The notes: generated by a model from the letters alone, not told the origin. DNA of 64,000 bases from Labrenzia sp. PHM005 (GCF_006517275.1 NZ_CP041191.1:5017001-5081000); one strand, 5' to 3'. Shown: positions 45,611-54,582, counted from the stretch's first letter. A program made the numbers and translations.

Positions 45611-46784
45611 GGGAAGTCTCGGTCAGATCTTTCTTGAAATTCAGGGGCAAGGGTTCCGGGCGATCGCAACGGCTTGTAATCGATTGATAAATGCCTTCCC
45701 TCGGAGCCTTCTCGATTGCGGCCATCACCTCGAAGACGTGATAGGCGAGCGCTCCACTGGCTCGCGGCTCGCGCCCCTCGGAAACGGCAAGAGCCAGATC
45801 AAGCAAGCCCAGCCCCCTGCTGTCCTCGTTAAAGCCGTGGCGGTTGTTGGCAACTTGCCAGGCGTCGCGACCGACCGGTCTTGGCTGATGTGTCCAACGA
45901 GCTGTCTCCCTGGTTCTGTAGAGAACATCACCTTGAAAGACATTTGCTCCATGAACCGGGTCTGGGTCTGGAATACAAATAGTCCCGTCTTCGCCATAAA
46001 TTTCGAAACGCGGTGCTTCACTGTCCCAGACATCGAAGCTCATGGTCATGTCGCCGATAGCGCCACTGTCGAACTCCAACAGGCTCAACGAATGGGTATC
46101 TACATCAACCGGCATCCATTGCCCGTTGCGCGGTCCGTTTTCAATCATGCGCCTATCAAAGGTCCGGCGGGACATCCCCGCGACACGCGAAATCGGTCCA
46201 AGGCAGAAGACCATGGCTGTCAGATAATAAGGCCCCAGATCCAGAAGCGGGCCGCCGCCCCTTGCATAGTAGAAGTCAGGATTGGGATGATGACGCTCGG
46301 TGCCGTGCGTTCCGACATGCGCAAAGACACCGGTCGGTTTTCCGATCACACCCTCATCAATGAGCGATCGGACGGTCTGCCAACGGCCACCGAGGAATGT
46401 GTCGGGTGCGTTCCCTACAAGCAGTCCTTTCGAAGCCGCCACGTCCAGAATTCGGGCTCCGTCCGCGAAATCCGTCACAAAGGGCTTTTCGGAATAGACA
46501 TGCTTCCCCGCCTTCAAAGCCCGCAAGGAAACATCGGCATGTGCGGCGGGAACCGTCAGGTTCAAAACACAGTCAATCTCAGCGTCTGCAAAGATTTCGT
46601 CCGGCAGACACGCTTTCGGTATCCCGTATTTCACCGCCTTCGCCTGGCTTTCCTCAATATCGAGGCTCGCACAGGCGACCACGTCAATCTCATGAAACTT
46701 TGCAAGCGTTTTCAGATAGATGTCACTTATTCGGCCACATCCGATCAGGCCGACCCGGAAGGATTTCGCTCTTTCATCCAGCAT
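45600..46784 (-). CDS. Gfo/Idh/MocA oxidoreductase (copy 2)
   Basis: Begun at ATG 46784, inside the end of the citrate-synthase-like gene (11-base overlap); no strong ribosome site, as expected for coupling. The NAD fold is FRVGLIGCGRISDIYLKTLA. The EKP motif is VYSEKPFVTDFADGARIL. Catalytic-region motifs are GGPLLDLGPYYLTAMVFCLG and VDTHSLSLLEFDSGAIGDMT. It differs strongly from copies 1 and 3, so they are not duplicates but separate enzymes of one pathway. Substrate unknown; sugars, cyclitols or their acids are usual for the family. Confidence 0.85.
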   Translation of the reverse strand: MLDERAKSFRVGLIGCGRISDIYLKTLAKFHEIDVVACASLDIEESQAKAVKYGIPKACLPDEIFADAEIDCVLNLTVPAAHADVSLRALKAGKHVYSEKPFVTDFADGARILDVAASKGLLVGNAPDTFLGGRWQTVRSLIDEGVIGKPTGVFAHVGTHGTERHHPNPDFYYARGGGPLLDLGPYYLTAMVFCLGPISRVAGMSRRTFDRRMIENGPRNGQWMPVDVDTHSLSLLEFDSGAIGDMTMSFDVWDSEAPRFEIYGEDGTICIPDPDPVHGANVFQGDVLYRTRETARWTHQPRPVGRDAWQVANNRHGFNEDSRGLGLLDLALAVSEGREPRASGALAYHVFEVMAAIEKAPREGIYQSITSRCDRPEPLPLNFKKDLTETSHAC

Positions 46785-47589
46785 TGTCTTCAGGTTCGTA
46801 TTGAGGGAGAAAACGAGGTGGCATTGGCCCCTTGTTGCGCCCGCCCTGGCCCATTTGTTCCCAGGCATGGGCGAGAATTCCGACAGAGCGCGACAGGCAG
46901 AACAATCCTCTAGAAAGAGGTGCGGGGAATCCCAGCTCGCAAAAGATCACAGCCGTCGCCCCGTCGATGTTCATTGCAATCGGCACGCCGCGCGAACGTC
47001 CCAGTTCAGCCTGTACCGCTTCTCCTATGTCCGCAAAGCGCCCAGAGACGGTTCCTTTTGCTGCCGCGTCGCGGACGAGTTTCATCAACCTAGGGGCACG
47101 TGGATCGGTCGGCTTGTGAAACCGATGACCGAAACCGGAGACGATCTTGCCGTATTCAGAGCGCCAGTGATCAAGACCTTGAACAACCGCCGTCTCCAGC
47201 CGCGCCTCCGCATCCATCCGATCTGCGATATCATAGTAGAGCTCAGCGCATTGTTCGCCGGCTCCCCCGTGAACGTCGCCTAGCATATTGATGCCCGTCG
47301 CCATGACGTTGTTGAGTCCAAGCCCACAAGTCGCAGCCATCCTGCTAGCCGCGATCGATGGGGCCTGGGGTCCATGATCGACGCCCGCCACAAGGGCCGC
47401 TTCGAAGAGCCTTGCTTCCTCTTCGGTGGGCGTGCCTCCGCGAACCATGAGCCAGATCATCTGCGGAAAGTTGACTGTACCGATCAGCTCCTCGATCGGT
47501 GTTCCGCGGAAAACGATCTTCCCGGGTTCCATGTCGATGATGGAGGTTCGCCACCAGTTCTGGATTGCTTCGCTATCCGTCGTGGTCAT
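46774..47589 (-). CDS. citrate-synthase-like / citryl-CoA lyase-type enzyme
   Basis: 271 residues, a short version of the citrate synthase fold without the N-terminal domain. Catalytic segments are GVDHGPQAPSIAASRM, NMLGDVHGGAGEQCAELYYD and SGFGHRFHKPTDPRAPRLM, which supply the two His and the DPR motif. The family includes citryl-CoA lyase (citryl-CoA to acetyl-CoA plus oxaloacetate) and related C-C bond lyases. The gene overlaps the dehydrogenase gene before it by 4 bases (ATGA) and the next by 11, so it is a fixed member of this operon. Its role in quinate/shikimate-type catabolism is not known. Confidence 0.78.
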   Translation of the reverse strand: MTTTDSEAIQNWWRTSIIDMEPGKIVFRGTPIEELIGTVNFPQMIWLMVRGGTPTEEEARLFEAALVAGVDHGPQAPSIAASRMAATCGLGLNNVMATGINMLGDVHGGAGEQCAELYYDIADRMDAEARLETAVVQGLDHWRSEYGKIVSGFGHRFHKPTDPRAPRLMKLVRDAAAKGTVSGRFADIGEAVQAELGRSRGVPIAMNIDGATAVIFCELGFPAPLSRGLFCLSRSVGILAHAWEQMGQGGRNKGPMPPRFLPQYEPEDNAG

Positions 47590-48458
47590 GCAGCCGTTTC
47601 CTTGTTCTCGTTATTGTTTTGCTGCAAGAGGCCTTCAAGAGTGGCCTTCATGCGTTCCGCGTCGGGCTCATGACCCGTAATGAGCCTAAAGGCTTCCACT
47701 GCCTGCCAAAGTGCCATTGTCGTGCCATCCATCACCTGACACCCATGAGCATCCGCGAGCTTCAAAAAGGCTGTTTTTCGAGGAAAATAGACAATATCTG
47801 CGACCCAGGCTGCACGGTTCAACCGCCACGGATCAAACGCCATGCCTGGGTGCGAAGCCATACCTAGGGGCGTACAATTTACTGCGCCGGAGATTTGATC
47901 GAACGGGACGCTCTCAACGTTTTCAGACGCAACGGTTTGAAGCCGGGGACGGAGCTTCTTTAACCTCACTTTCAAATCGCTTGCTCGTTTTGCGACTGGA
48001 TCAATGATGAACAATGATCCGACGCCCAAGTCGGCGAGTGCGAGCGCAACGGATGCACCTGCTCCACCTGCACCGCACAATACGACACTGTCTCCAGCGA
48101 TGGAGGCAATTTCGCTTTGAATTGCTCTGCGAAAACCACCGTAATCTGTATTGTAGCCAATTCGCTCTCCAGCCCGCAGAATAACGGTATTTGCTGTCTC
48201 AAGCTCTTTAGCCGGCCCTTCAAGCCGGTGGAGAAATTCGACTACAGCCGATTTGTGAGGATGCGTTACATTCAAGCCCACAAGACCATCTGTTTCAGCA
48301 TCGACGAGAAACTGTTCTAAATCTGCCGGTGACAGCTTCTTGCCTCCGGTATCAATTCGCGAGTATCGGTAATCGAGCCCGAGCGCGGCTCCTTCGAGTT
48401 CGTGTTGTGCTGGGGTCAAGGAGGGGCCGATATGGTCCCCCAGAAGAGCTGCTCTCAT
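47586..48458 (-). CDS. quinate/shikimate dehydrogenase-like (AroE superfamily, QsuD type)
   Basis: 290 residues. The substrate site reads LLGDHIGPSLTPAQHELEGA, with LTP where biosynthetic AroE has SxSP; this form resembles catabolic QsuD/YdiB-like dehydrogenases. GLNVTHPHKSAVV gives the catalytic Lys and NTDYGGFRRAI the Asp. The cofactor fold is VVLCGAGGAGASVALALADL followed by FIIDPVAKR, an acidic residue after strand 2 that favours NAD and thus oxidation. It should oxidise quinate or shikimate to the 3-dehydro compound used by QuiC, whose gene overlaps it by 4 bases. Confidence 0.82.
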   Translation of the reverse strand: MRAALLGDHIGPSLTPAQHELEGAALGLDYRYSRIDTGGKKLSPADLEQFLVDAETDGLVGLNVTHPHKSAVVEFLHRLEGPAKELETANTVILRAGERIGYNTDYGGFRRAIQSEIASIAGDSVVLCGAGGAGASVALALADLGVGSLFIIDPVAKRASDLKVRLKKLRPRLQTVASENVESVPFDQISGAVNCTPLGMASHPGMAFDPWRLNRAAWVADIVYFPRKTAFLKLADAHGCQVMDGTTMALWQAVEAFRLITGHEPDAERMKATLEGLLQQNNNENKETAA

Positions 48459-50341
48459 CGCAAAGGCATTCCTTCTGCGCGCTGAAGACGCATCTGGGCA
48501 GCCAGGCGGATCGGCGCATTCGACGCACCGTATCCCTGATATCCAGAGCGTCGTTCGACGATTTCAAAGAAGAAGCCGTTAAAGATTGGGCGGCTGTAGA
48601 TCTGGAAGTACTCCATGCCCCCATCCCGGTCATATAGGATGTTGGCCGAACGCATGGTCTCGACAAGTTCCATATCCAGACCAAAACGAACCCTGAGGTC
48701 GTCATAGTAATTTGCAGGCATTTCCAACCTCGGAAAACCAGCAGCATCCAGGATGCTCGATGTTTCGAAGATATCGTCAGAGAGAAACGCGATGTGCTGA
48801 ACCCCAGCCCCGAATTGGTCGGCCAGGAATGAGCCAGCAAATGTTCGGTGCCCTGCTGCCCCGTTCAGATTCAGGCGCATTTCCCCTTCCGGCGTTTCCA
48901 GCGCCTGCGAACGAACGACGCCCGCTGGATCGGCAACATCGACGATCTCACATTTACGCATATCGAATGTCGTCATGTAATAAATCGCCCAGCTACGCAT
49001 TTCACTGCTAGCCATCGTCTGGGCGACATGGTCGACCCTCCGGAGACCAGCCGGGCGGGTCGCAGCTGTTTTCTTCACAGGTTCGAACTCGATGTCCCAG
49101 ACCCGGTGAAGATCCGACTTCTCGTCAATAAAGTGAACCACGGATCCCCCCACGCCGCGGATTGCGGGGATTTCAAGTTCGCCGGTCCCAACTGCTTGCG
49201 TGAAGGGTTCTGTTCCGAGTTCAGTCGCCCTTGCGACAGTCTGACTGGCATCATCAACACGCATACCCACGTCGCAAACACACGGACCATGACTTAGAAA
49301 GGCGGAATGGGCAAAGCCGGTCTGGTCAGAATTGATGACGATATTAATCGCGCCTTGGCGCCAGAGTTCTACGGATTTGGAAACGTGTCGCCGTTCCATC
49401 CTGAAGCACAAAGATTGGAGAATGCCGGCCAGTTGCCGATGGCTCTTGTCGTCCGTGGCAAATTCGATGAACTCGACGCCTCGGACATGTCCGCGATCTG
49501 GCAGTGTAGGTGCGCCTAGCCCAAGCCCGGGTTCCGAGCCTGAAACGTCGTCCAGCAAAGTGGCAAGAGCACGATACCCGTCTCGGGTGATCTGTTCGGC
49601 CCGGACCTCCTGATCCTGTTCATTCAAACGCGCTATCGACCAGGGGCCGCGGTATCCGCTACGTGCCAAGACTTTTACAAAACCGGAGAGATTCAACCGG
49701 CCAAGTCCAGGAAGGAGGCCGAAATGACGTTTCAACATCCGGATATCGGTGTCGAGCCGAGGAGCATCAGAGAGCTGCGCATGGAAGAGCGCGGACAGAT
49801 CCAGATCGCGCAGGTCGACGGGGCGACGCCCACCGGCAAGCGAAAAAAAACTGTTCAGTGCAAGGCCGAAACTGTCGCTCGCAACGGCTTCGACCAATTC
49901 ACTTGCCTGGAGGTCATTTGTTGTAACTTGCGCCCAGGGCAACGCCAGATAGGCAATTTTCAATCCACGCCTTTGTGCCCGGTCGGCCGCGTTGCTGAGG
50001 TCTTCAACGATGCTGTCCCGCTCGATCCCCGTCTGCATGGTTCTGGCGGAACCGACCAGCAGCATTTTCGTTCCCAGGGCTTCCATGAGATCGAACTTGG
50101 CTTCGAGTCGGTCGAAGGCGACTTGCTGGTCAGCCTGACCCTCCAGGTCATGGAACGGTTTCAGCAACGCAACCTTCAAGCCGAGCCCGGAAACAATTTC
50201 CCGGACTTCCCCGGCAGTGCCGTGAAAGCTGGTGAAGTCGGGATCGTGAAGTTCCACACTGTCGAAGCCAGCCGAGGCAATAGCTCTCAGTTTCGTCGGC
50301 AAGTCGCCGGGAATGGATGTTGTCGAGATGCAAAGGGACAT
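48455..50341 (-). CDS. quiC: 3-dehydroshikimate dehydratase with HPPD-like C-terminal domain
   Basis: 628 residues with the two-domain plan of Pseudomonas QuiC1. The N-terminal TIM barrel reads IPGDLPTKLRAIASAGFDSV, LKVALLKPFHDLEGQADQQV and LGRLNLSGFVKVLARSGYRG. The C-terminal half is a 4-hydroxyphenylpyruvate-dioxygenase-like VOC pair with DHVAQ, GVQHIAFLSDD and FFEIVERRSGYQGYGASN supplying the two His and one Glu. QuiC dehydrates 3-dehydroshikimate to protocatechuate, the entry point to the beta-ketoadipate pathway. The start shares one base with the TRAP large-permease stop, so import and conversion are coupled. No protocatechuate dioxygenase is in the window. Confidence 0.88.
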   Translation of the reverse strand: MSLCISTTSIPGDLPTKLRAIASAGFDSVELHDPDFTSFHGTAGEVREIVSGLGLKVALLKPFHDLEGQADQQVAFDRLEAKFDLMEALGTKMLLVGSARTMQTGIERDSIVEDLSNAADRAQRRGLKIAYLALPWAQVTTNDLQASELVEAVASDSFGLALNSFFSLAGGRRPVDLRDLDLSALFHAQLSDAPRLDTDIRMLKRHFGLLPGLGRLNLSGFVKVLARSGYRGPWSIARLNEQDQEVRAEQITRDGYRALATLLDDVSGSEPGLGLGAPTLPDRGHVRGVEFIEFATDDKSHRQLAGILQSLCFRMERRHVSKSVELWRQGAINIVINSDQTGFAHSAFLSHGPCVCDVGMRVDDASQTVARATELGTEPFTQAVGTGELEIPAIRGVGGSVVHFIDEKSDLHRVWDIEFEPVKKTAATRPAGLRRVDHVAQTMASSEMRSWAIYYMTTFDMRKCEIVDVADPAGVVRSQALETPEGEMRLNLNGAAGHRTFAGSFLADQFGAGVQHIAFLSDDIFETSSILDAAGFPRLEMPANYYDDLRVRFGLDMELVETMRSANILYDRDGGMEYFQIYSRPIFNGFFFEIVERRSGYQGYGASNAPIRLAAQMRLQRAEGMPLR

Positions 50342-51636
50342 CAGCCTACATATCCAAGAAGCCTGGGCAGAAAGAGTACGATTTCCGGGAATAGGATCAT
50401 CAAGATTAGCGCCCCGATAAGCACCACCAGGAAAGCCCAGACCTCCGAGATGATCTCCCTTAGTGGAATGCCGGTCACAGCGTTTATGACAAAGAGCAGG
50501 ATACCGTACGGCGGAGTGATCAGACCGATCATCGAATTGACAACGACCAGGACACCGAAGTGAACCAGATCGATGCCGAGATCCTTACAGGTTGGAATAA
50601 ACAACGGGACAATCACCAGGATGATTGTTGTCGCGTCCAGGATACATCCCAAAAGGAGAACGAGAATATTCACGCCTATCAAGAACACCAGCGGATGAAC
50701 ATCGATGCCCTGAAGGAACTCAGACATCATTCCCGGGATGTTTTCCGAAATGACCACGAAGTTAAGGATCAATGCGCCACCTATGACGACACCAACTGCT
50801 GCTGACGAGCGGGCGCTCTCGACGAAGATCCGATAAAGGCCATGCAGCGACAGAGCCCGGTAGAAGAGCCCTGCAAGCAACAGGGCATAAAGCGCTGCAA
50901 CAGCCGCAGCTTCTGTCGGGGTCGTAACACCGCCATAGATGCCAAAAAGCAGGATGACAGGCATCAACAGCGCGGGAAACGCGTTGGCCGTATACCGGGG
51001 TAGCTCCCTCAAGGGCACAGGTTCTTCAAGCGCAAAGCCGCGCTTGCTCGCCAGGTAGTAGTTCATGGCCATCAACACTGCACCCATCACCAGGCCAGGC
51101 AGGATTCCGGCCAGGAACAACGCTCCGATCGAAGCATTGGAGACAAGTGCATAGAGAACCATGGGGATTGACGGCGGAATGATGGGGCCAATCGTGGCTG
51201 AAGCCGCCGTGATTGCCGCAGCATATCCTCTCGAATATCGGCCATCCTTTGTCATCATTCCAATGATGATCTTGCCGATCCCGGCCGCATCGGCGACCGC
51301 GGACCCGGACATGCCGGAGAAGATAAGTGAGGCAACCACATTCACATGTCCTAGCCCGCCCTTGAAGCGCCCGACGGCGGCAACACAAAAGCTGAGCAGA
51401 CGTTCGGAAATCGTACCTGCATTCATGATATTGGCAGCCGCGATGAAAAGCGGCACAGCCAGCAAAACGAAACTCTTGTAGAGACCTTGCAGAATTTTTT
51501 CTCCTGCCAACGCAAGGTCTAAATCCGCCGCCCCTAAGTAAACGAGAGACGCCAGGATGATGGAATATCCAATCGGCGTACCGATCCCGGCCAACCCGAA
51601 GAGGGTGACCAGACAGAGGGCAAGTTCCATACTCAT
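50341..51636 (-). CDS. TRAP transporter large permease (DctM)
   Basis: 431 residues, almost entirely membrane helices (about 12). Family motifs: GIGTPIGYSIILASLVYLG, VASLIFSGMSGSAVADAAGI, TAASATIGPIIPPSIPMVLY and GCILDATTIILVIVPLFIP. DctM performs ion-coupled uptake together with DctQ and a periplasmic DctP. It overlaps the DctQ gene by 4 bases. In this context the cargo is presumably a carboxylate such as quinate or shikimate, or a sugar acid. Confidence 0.93.
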   Translation of the reverse strand: MSMELALCLVTLFGLAGIGTPIGYSIILASLVYLGAADLDLALAGEKILQGLYKSFVLLAVPLFIAAANIMNAGTISERLLSFCVAAVGRFKGGLGHVNVVASLIFSGMSGSAVADAAGIGKIIIGMMTKDGRYSRGYAAAITAASATIGPIIPPSIPMVLYALVSNASIGALFLAGILPGLVMGAVLMAMNYYLASKRGFALEEPVPLRELPRYTANAFPALLMPVILLFGIYGGVTTPTEAAAVAALYALLLAGLFYRALSLHGLYRIFVESARSSAAVGVVIGGALILNFVVISENIPGMMSEFLQGIDVHPLVFLIGVNILVLLLGCILDATTIILVIVPLFIPTCKDLGIDLVHFGVLVVVNSMIGLITPPYGILLFVINAVTGIPLREIISEVWAFLVVLIGALILMILFPEIVLFLPRLLGYVG

Positions 51637-52193
51637 ACCGCTTCGTCTCCGTGCTGAATGGAGGGCGGTTCATGGTCATGCCCGGGAATGTCGTGCTCGC
51701 CGCTTGGTGGTCCGTGGCGCAGAATGTCGATAAAGCGCCAAGAATAGCGGATTATGATGGCAATCATGAATATGAGGTAGATGGAGAAGATCGTGCGTAA
51801 GGGGATTTTCTTGCCAGTAAGCGGGTTTTCGACTGTTGTGGTCTTCCGGATTTTCATCCAGTCGATGTAGTCCCAAGTCGGCAGGAAGGACCAAGCCATT
51901 CCGGCAACAATGGATGCAGCAGCGATCAGGGCAAGGGTTTTTTGGCCGCGGCGAGGCATCGCCAGATAGAGTATGTCGAAGGTGACGTGGTCTTTCTCGT
52001 GCACGATGAAGGCATTGCCGAAAAACACAATCCAAACCCACAGGATCAAGCAAAGCTCAAGTGTCCAACCAAAAGGCGTGACAAGTACATACCTTGAAAA
52101 AATCTGGAGCAAGAATGTGAAGAACATCGCCGCAAGCATGGCCGCGGCGACCCCTTCAGCCCCACAGGTGAACCAAGTCGAAATGCGTTTCAT
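51633..52193 (-). CDS. TRAP transporter small permease (DctQ)
   Basis: 186 residues with four membrane helices: AAMLAAMFFTFLLQIFSRYV, LELCLILWVWIVFFGNAFIV, TLALIAAASIVAGMAWSFLP and FSIYLIFMIAIIIRYSWRFI. HEKDHVTFDIL and RYVLVTPFGWTLE are DctQ signatures. The C-terminal tail is rich in His and Asp (GEHDIPGHDHEPPS), which is unusual and might bind metal, but it may be just a disordered end. The gene lies between dctP and dctM with little spacing. Confidence 0.9.
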   Translation of the reverse strand: MKRISTWFTCGAEGVAAAMLAAMFFTFLLQIFSRYVLVTPFGWTLELCLILWVWIVFFGNAFIVHEKDHVTFDILYLAMPRRGQKTLALIAAASIVAGMAWSFLPTWDYIDWMKIRKTTTVENPLTGKKIPLRTIFSIYLIFMIAIIIRYSWRFIDILRHGPPSGEHDIPGHDHEPPSIQHGDEAV

Positions 52194-52223
52194 ATCAGCT
52201 CTCCTGCGGGGACGAGTACCTGA

Positions 52224-53234
52224 TTACTTGCCGAGTGCGTTGATCTTTTCCAGAACTCCTTCCGGCCATGTGGCCGCGAATTCACTTTCAAGATACATGG
52301 ACTGAACCTGGTTGCGGAACGCATCAAGATCCGGCTCGTAGATCGCCATGCCCTGCTCTTCCAGGAAGGCGACAAGTTCCTGTTCTTTTTGCAATTGCGC
52401 TTTGCGCCCGGCCTCTGCGGCTGCGTCAGCTGCCTTTTGGACAGTAGCCTGCTGGTCAGGTGTCAGATTGTTAAAAACCTCTGCATTGATGGCAATGTAG
52501 TTCAAATCGACGAGGTGCGACGTCAGGATGATCTGATTTGTCACTTCGTAAAACTTTGCATCCACCACTGTAGGAAGTGGATTGTCCTGGCCATCAACCG
52601 CCCCTGCCGAAAGGGCTGTATAGACTTCAGCAAATGCCATCGGGGTTGGGGATGCTCCCAGCGCCTTGCCTAGGAATTGCCAAGCGTCCGTGCCAGGCAT
52701 GCGCAGATTCACACCTGCCAGGTCTGCTGGTGTTTTCACCGTTAGTTCGTCTTTGGATTGCCGGAGGTTCACCTGACGGCGCCCAAGATACATCACTGAC
52801 AGGAGTTTCACGCCAAGCTCTTCTTCAGCCTTCTGCTTGAAGGCATCCATCAGTTCATCATTGAAGACAGCAACCTGGTGGGCAGCGTCCTGATGGACAT
52901 AACCTGCGGTAAAAATTGAAAACTCAGGGAAAAACTGCGCAAGCTCCTGGGCTGATGCGATCGACATCTCCAAATTGCCACGGCTGATAGCATCCAATTC
53001 AGTGCCTTGGGCAAAAATGGTGCCATTGTAACTCGGCTGGTAGTCAGCAAATTCGGCCACCATGGGTCCAAATACATCGCGCATGGCGACGGAACGTTGA
53101 TCGGTTTCCGACCCGGATGTAGCCAGGCGCAGCTGTACTTTGTCAGCAGCTAAGCCAGCAGCGGAACTACCAGCGAGTACCCCAGCAGCAACAAAAGCCG
53201 AAAGCGCGGCCCGGCGCGTAAAATACGTGATCAT
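52224..53234 (-). CDS. TRAP transporter solute-binding protein (DctP)
   Basis: AAGGAGGAAGAG precedes ATG 53234. The protein starts with MITYFTRRAALSAFVAAGVL, an RR-containing signal (TRRAALSAF) compatible with Tat export. The mature domain has the DctP pattern: VKLLSVMYLGRRQVNLRQSK, NLRMPGTDAWQFLGKALGA, MAFAEVYTALSAGAVDGQDN (with the Gln-Asp-Asn following the helix) and NPLPTVVDAKFYEV. The Arg in NLRMPG binds the ligand carboxylate in this family. It is the first gene of the large operon. The multi-half-site operator lies 70-97 bases upstream. Confidence 0.93.
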   Translation of the reverse strand: MITYFTRRAALSAFVAAGVLAGSSAAGLAADKVQLRLATSGSETDQRSVAMRDVFGPMVAEFADYQPSYNGTIFAQGTELDAISRGNLEMSIASAQELAQFFPEFSIFTAGYVHQDAAHQVAVFNDELMDAFKQKAEEELGVKLLSVMYLGRRQVNLRQSKDELTVKTPADLAGVNLRMPGTDAWQFLGKALGASPTPMAFAEVYTALSAGAVDGQDNPLPTVVDAKFYEVTNQIILTSHLVDLNYIAINAEVFNNLTPDQQATVQKAADAAAEAGRKAQLQKEQELVAFLEEQGMAIYEPDLDAFRNQVQSMYLESEFAATWPEGVLEKINALGK

Positions 53235-53303
53235 CTCTTCCTCCTTGAGATTTCTATATTCACTGTTCAATTTTGAGCATGCCTGACTATTTTTGTTTTG
53301 CAA

Positions 53304-53331
53304 GATATTTTTAAAAATATCGGATATTTTA
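53304..53331. promoter_or_regulatory. operator with three half-sites (regulon site 2)
   Basis: GATATTTTT (53304-53312), AAAAATATC (53313-53321) and GATATTTTA (53323-53331) lie in a row. The first two form an 18-base perfect palindrome without spacer; the last two form the 1-base-spaced palindrome of sites 1 and 3 with a single mismatch. It stands upstream of dctP. Confidence 0.75.
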
Positions 53332-54417
53332 TCAAACTACCGTCCGATACGCCTCCACATCCGAAGCGGTGAGATCTTGAATATCCAACCGGGTGCGGTG
53401 TTTGGCTGAGAGCTGAATGGTTTCGATCACCTGTAGTGTTCGCAATCCTTCCTGCCCGGAAACAAGCGGGATCGCTTTCTTCATAATCACGTCCTTGAAA
53501 TGAGCGATCTGGTTGACGAGAGGATCAGATGCCGCGCGCGTTAATGTCGTTGATGAAAGTGGTGTCCACCAATCTTGCCGCCTATCCAGGTGTGACCAGA
53601 GCCGAAGATCGGGCAGCGAAAGAGACCCTTCCGAACCGCCTATGAGGTAACAACTTTCTGGAATCGGCGGATATTGAGGGTTCTCGCGAGAGGTAAACTC
53701 CCAGCTCCACGGCGCCACCACACTGTCGGAAACAGATATGGTTCCAATCACACCATTGCTGAACTCCAAGATTGCGCTTGCAACATCTTCATTTTCGAAC
53801 CCTCGGACAGAGGGGGCAGCAACAGCATGCACCGCAGTCACCTCACCGCAAAGATAGCGGATCAGATCAATGTCATGGACCAAGTTCACAGAAACCGGAC
53901 CGGCTCCATTACGTTTCCGCCAGGGGGCCGCCTCAAAATAGTGATCAGGTTTGTAGAACCAGCAAGTACCCTGAACCGCGCGGATAGTACCAATCAACCC
54001 GCCGTCGAGAGCTTCCTTTGCCTTCTGAATGAGAGGATTGTGCCGCCGGTGATGACCGACAAGAAGCGGTATGTCCCGAGCTCTGGCCATCTGCACAAGC
54101 GCTAAAGCTTCCTTTGTGGAAGCACCAATCGGCTTTTCAACCAGAACAGGACATTTGTTTTCGATACATGTGATCGCCTGTTCGACATGTAACAGCGTCG
54201 GTGTTGCAAGAATAACACCGTCCAACTGGACGCTCTTAAACATGCCATGAATTGTCTCAAAACATGGGATTCCCATTCCCACGGCGGCATCTTGGCCACT
54301 TTCGTTCGGATCGGCCACTGCGACCAGTTCAACATCCGGAACAAGAGCTACTGCATCTGCGTGACGTTTGCCCACCAAGCCGAGACCGACAATGGCGAGT
54401 CGTAAAGTTGATTGCAC
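53332..54417 (-). CDS. Gfo/Idh/MocA oxidoreductase (copy 3)
   Basis: 361 residues. The NAD fold is LRLAIVGLGLVGKRHADAVA (GxGxxG), the EKP motif is PVLVEKPIGASTKEALALVQ, and the substrate site is LVGHHRRHNPLIQKAKEALD and NLVHDIDLIRYLCG, with HDIDL supplying the catalytic His/Asp. It is transcribed on its own from the GntR-gene promoter region (operator at 54514) and ends directly at the next operator before dctP. Read-through into the transporter operon is possible. It may act on the imported substrate first; this is inference. Confidence 0.85.
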   Translation of the reverse strand: MQSTLRLAIVGLGLVGKRHADAVALVPDVELVAVADPNESGQDAAVGMGIPCFETIHGMFKSVQLDGVILATPTLLHVEQAITCIENKCPVLVEKPIGASTKEALALVQMARARDIPLLVGHHRRHNPLIQKAKEALDGGLIGTIRAVQGTCWFYKPDHYFEAAPWRKRNGAGPVSVNLVHDIDLIRYLCGEVTAVHAVAAPSVRGFENEDVASAILEFSNGVIGTISVSDSVVAPWSWEFTSRENPQYPPIPESCYLIGGSEGSLSLPDLRLWSHLDRRQDWWTPLSSTTLTRAASDPLVNQIAHFKDVIMKKAIPLVSGQEGLRTLQVIETIQLSAKHRTRLDIQDLTASDVEAYRTVV

Positions 54418-54513
54418 TTAAGGCTCCTATGCACCTGTATCTTGTGCGGTCGCCAGCTTTCGACTGTCGCCGGATCAATGTCGCTGATGTTAGGGACAAA
54501 CAATATGATTTGC

Positions 54514-54532
54514 AATAATATCTGATATTTTT
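54514..54532. promoter_or_regulatory. operator palindrome (regulon site 3)
   Basis: AATAATATC (54514-54522) and GATATTTTT (54524-54532) with a 1-base spacer match site 1 except for one base. It lies between the divergent Gfo/Idh/MocA gene (start 54417) and the GntR gene (start 54583), so it can control both, including autoregulation. Confidence 0.75.
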
Positions 54533-54582
54533 ATTTTTTACTTACATTTCTGGAATTTGCCCTACAGAATCGAATATGGTAA

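Noticed and set aside
45609..46913. 434-codon plus-strand frame opposite the second Gfo/Idh/MocA gene
   Set aside because: The minus strand carries GxGxxx and EKP motifs and tightly coupled operon structure; the plus frame is a shadow.
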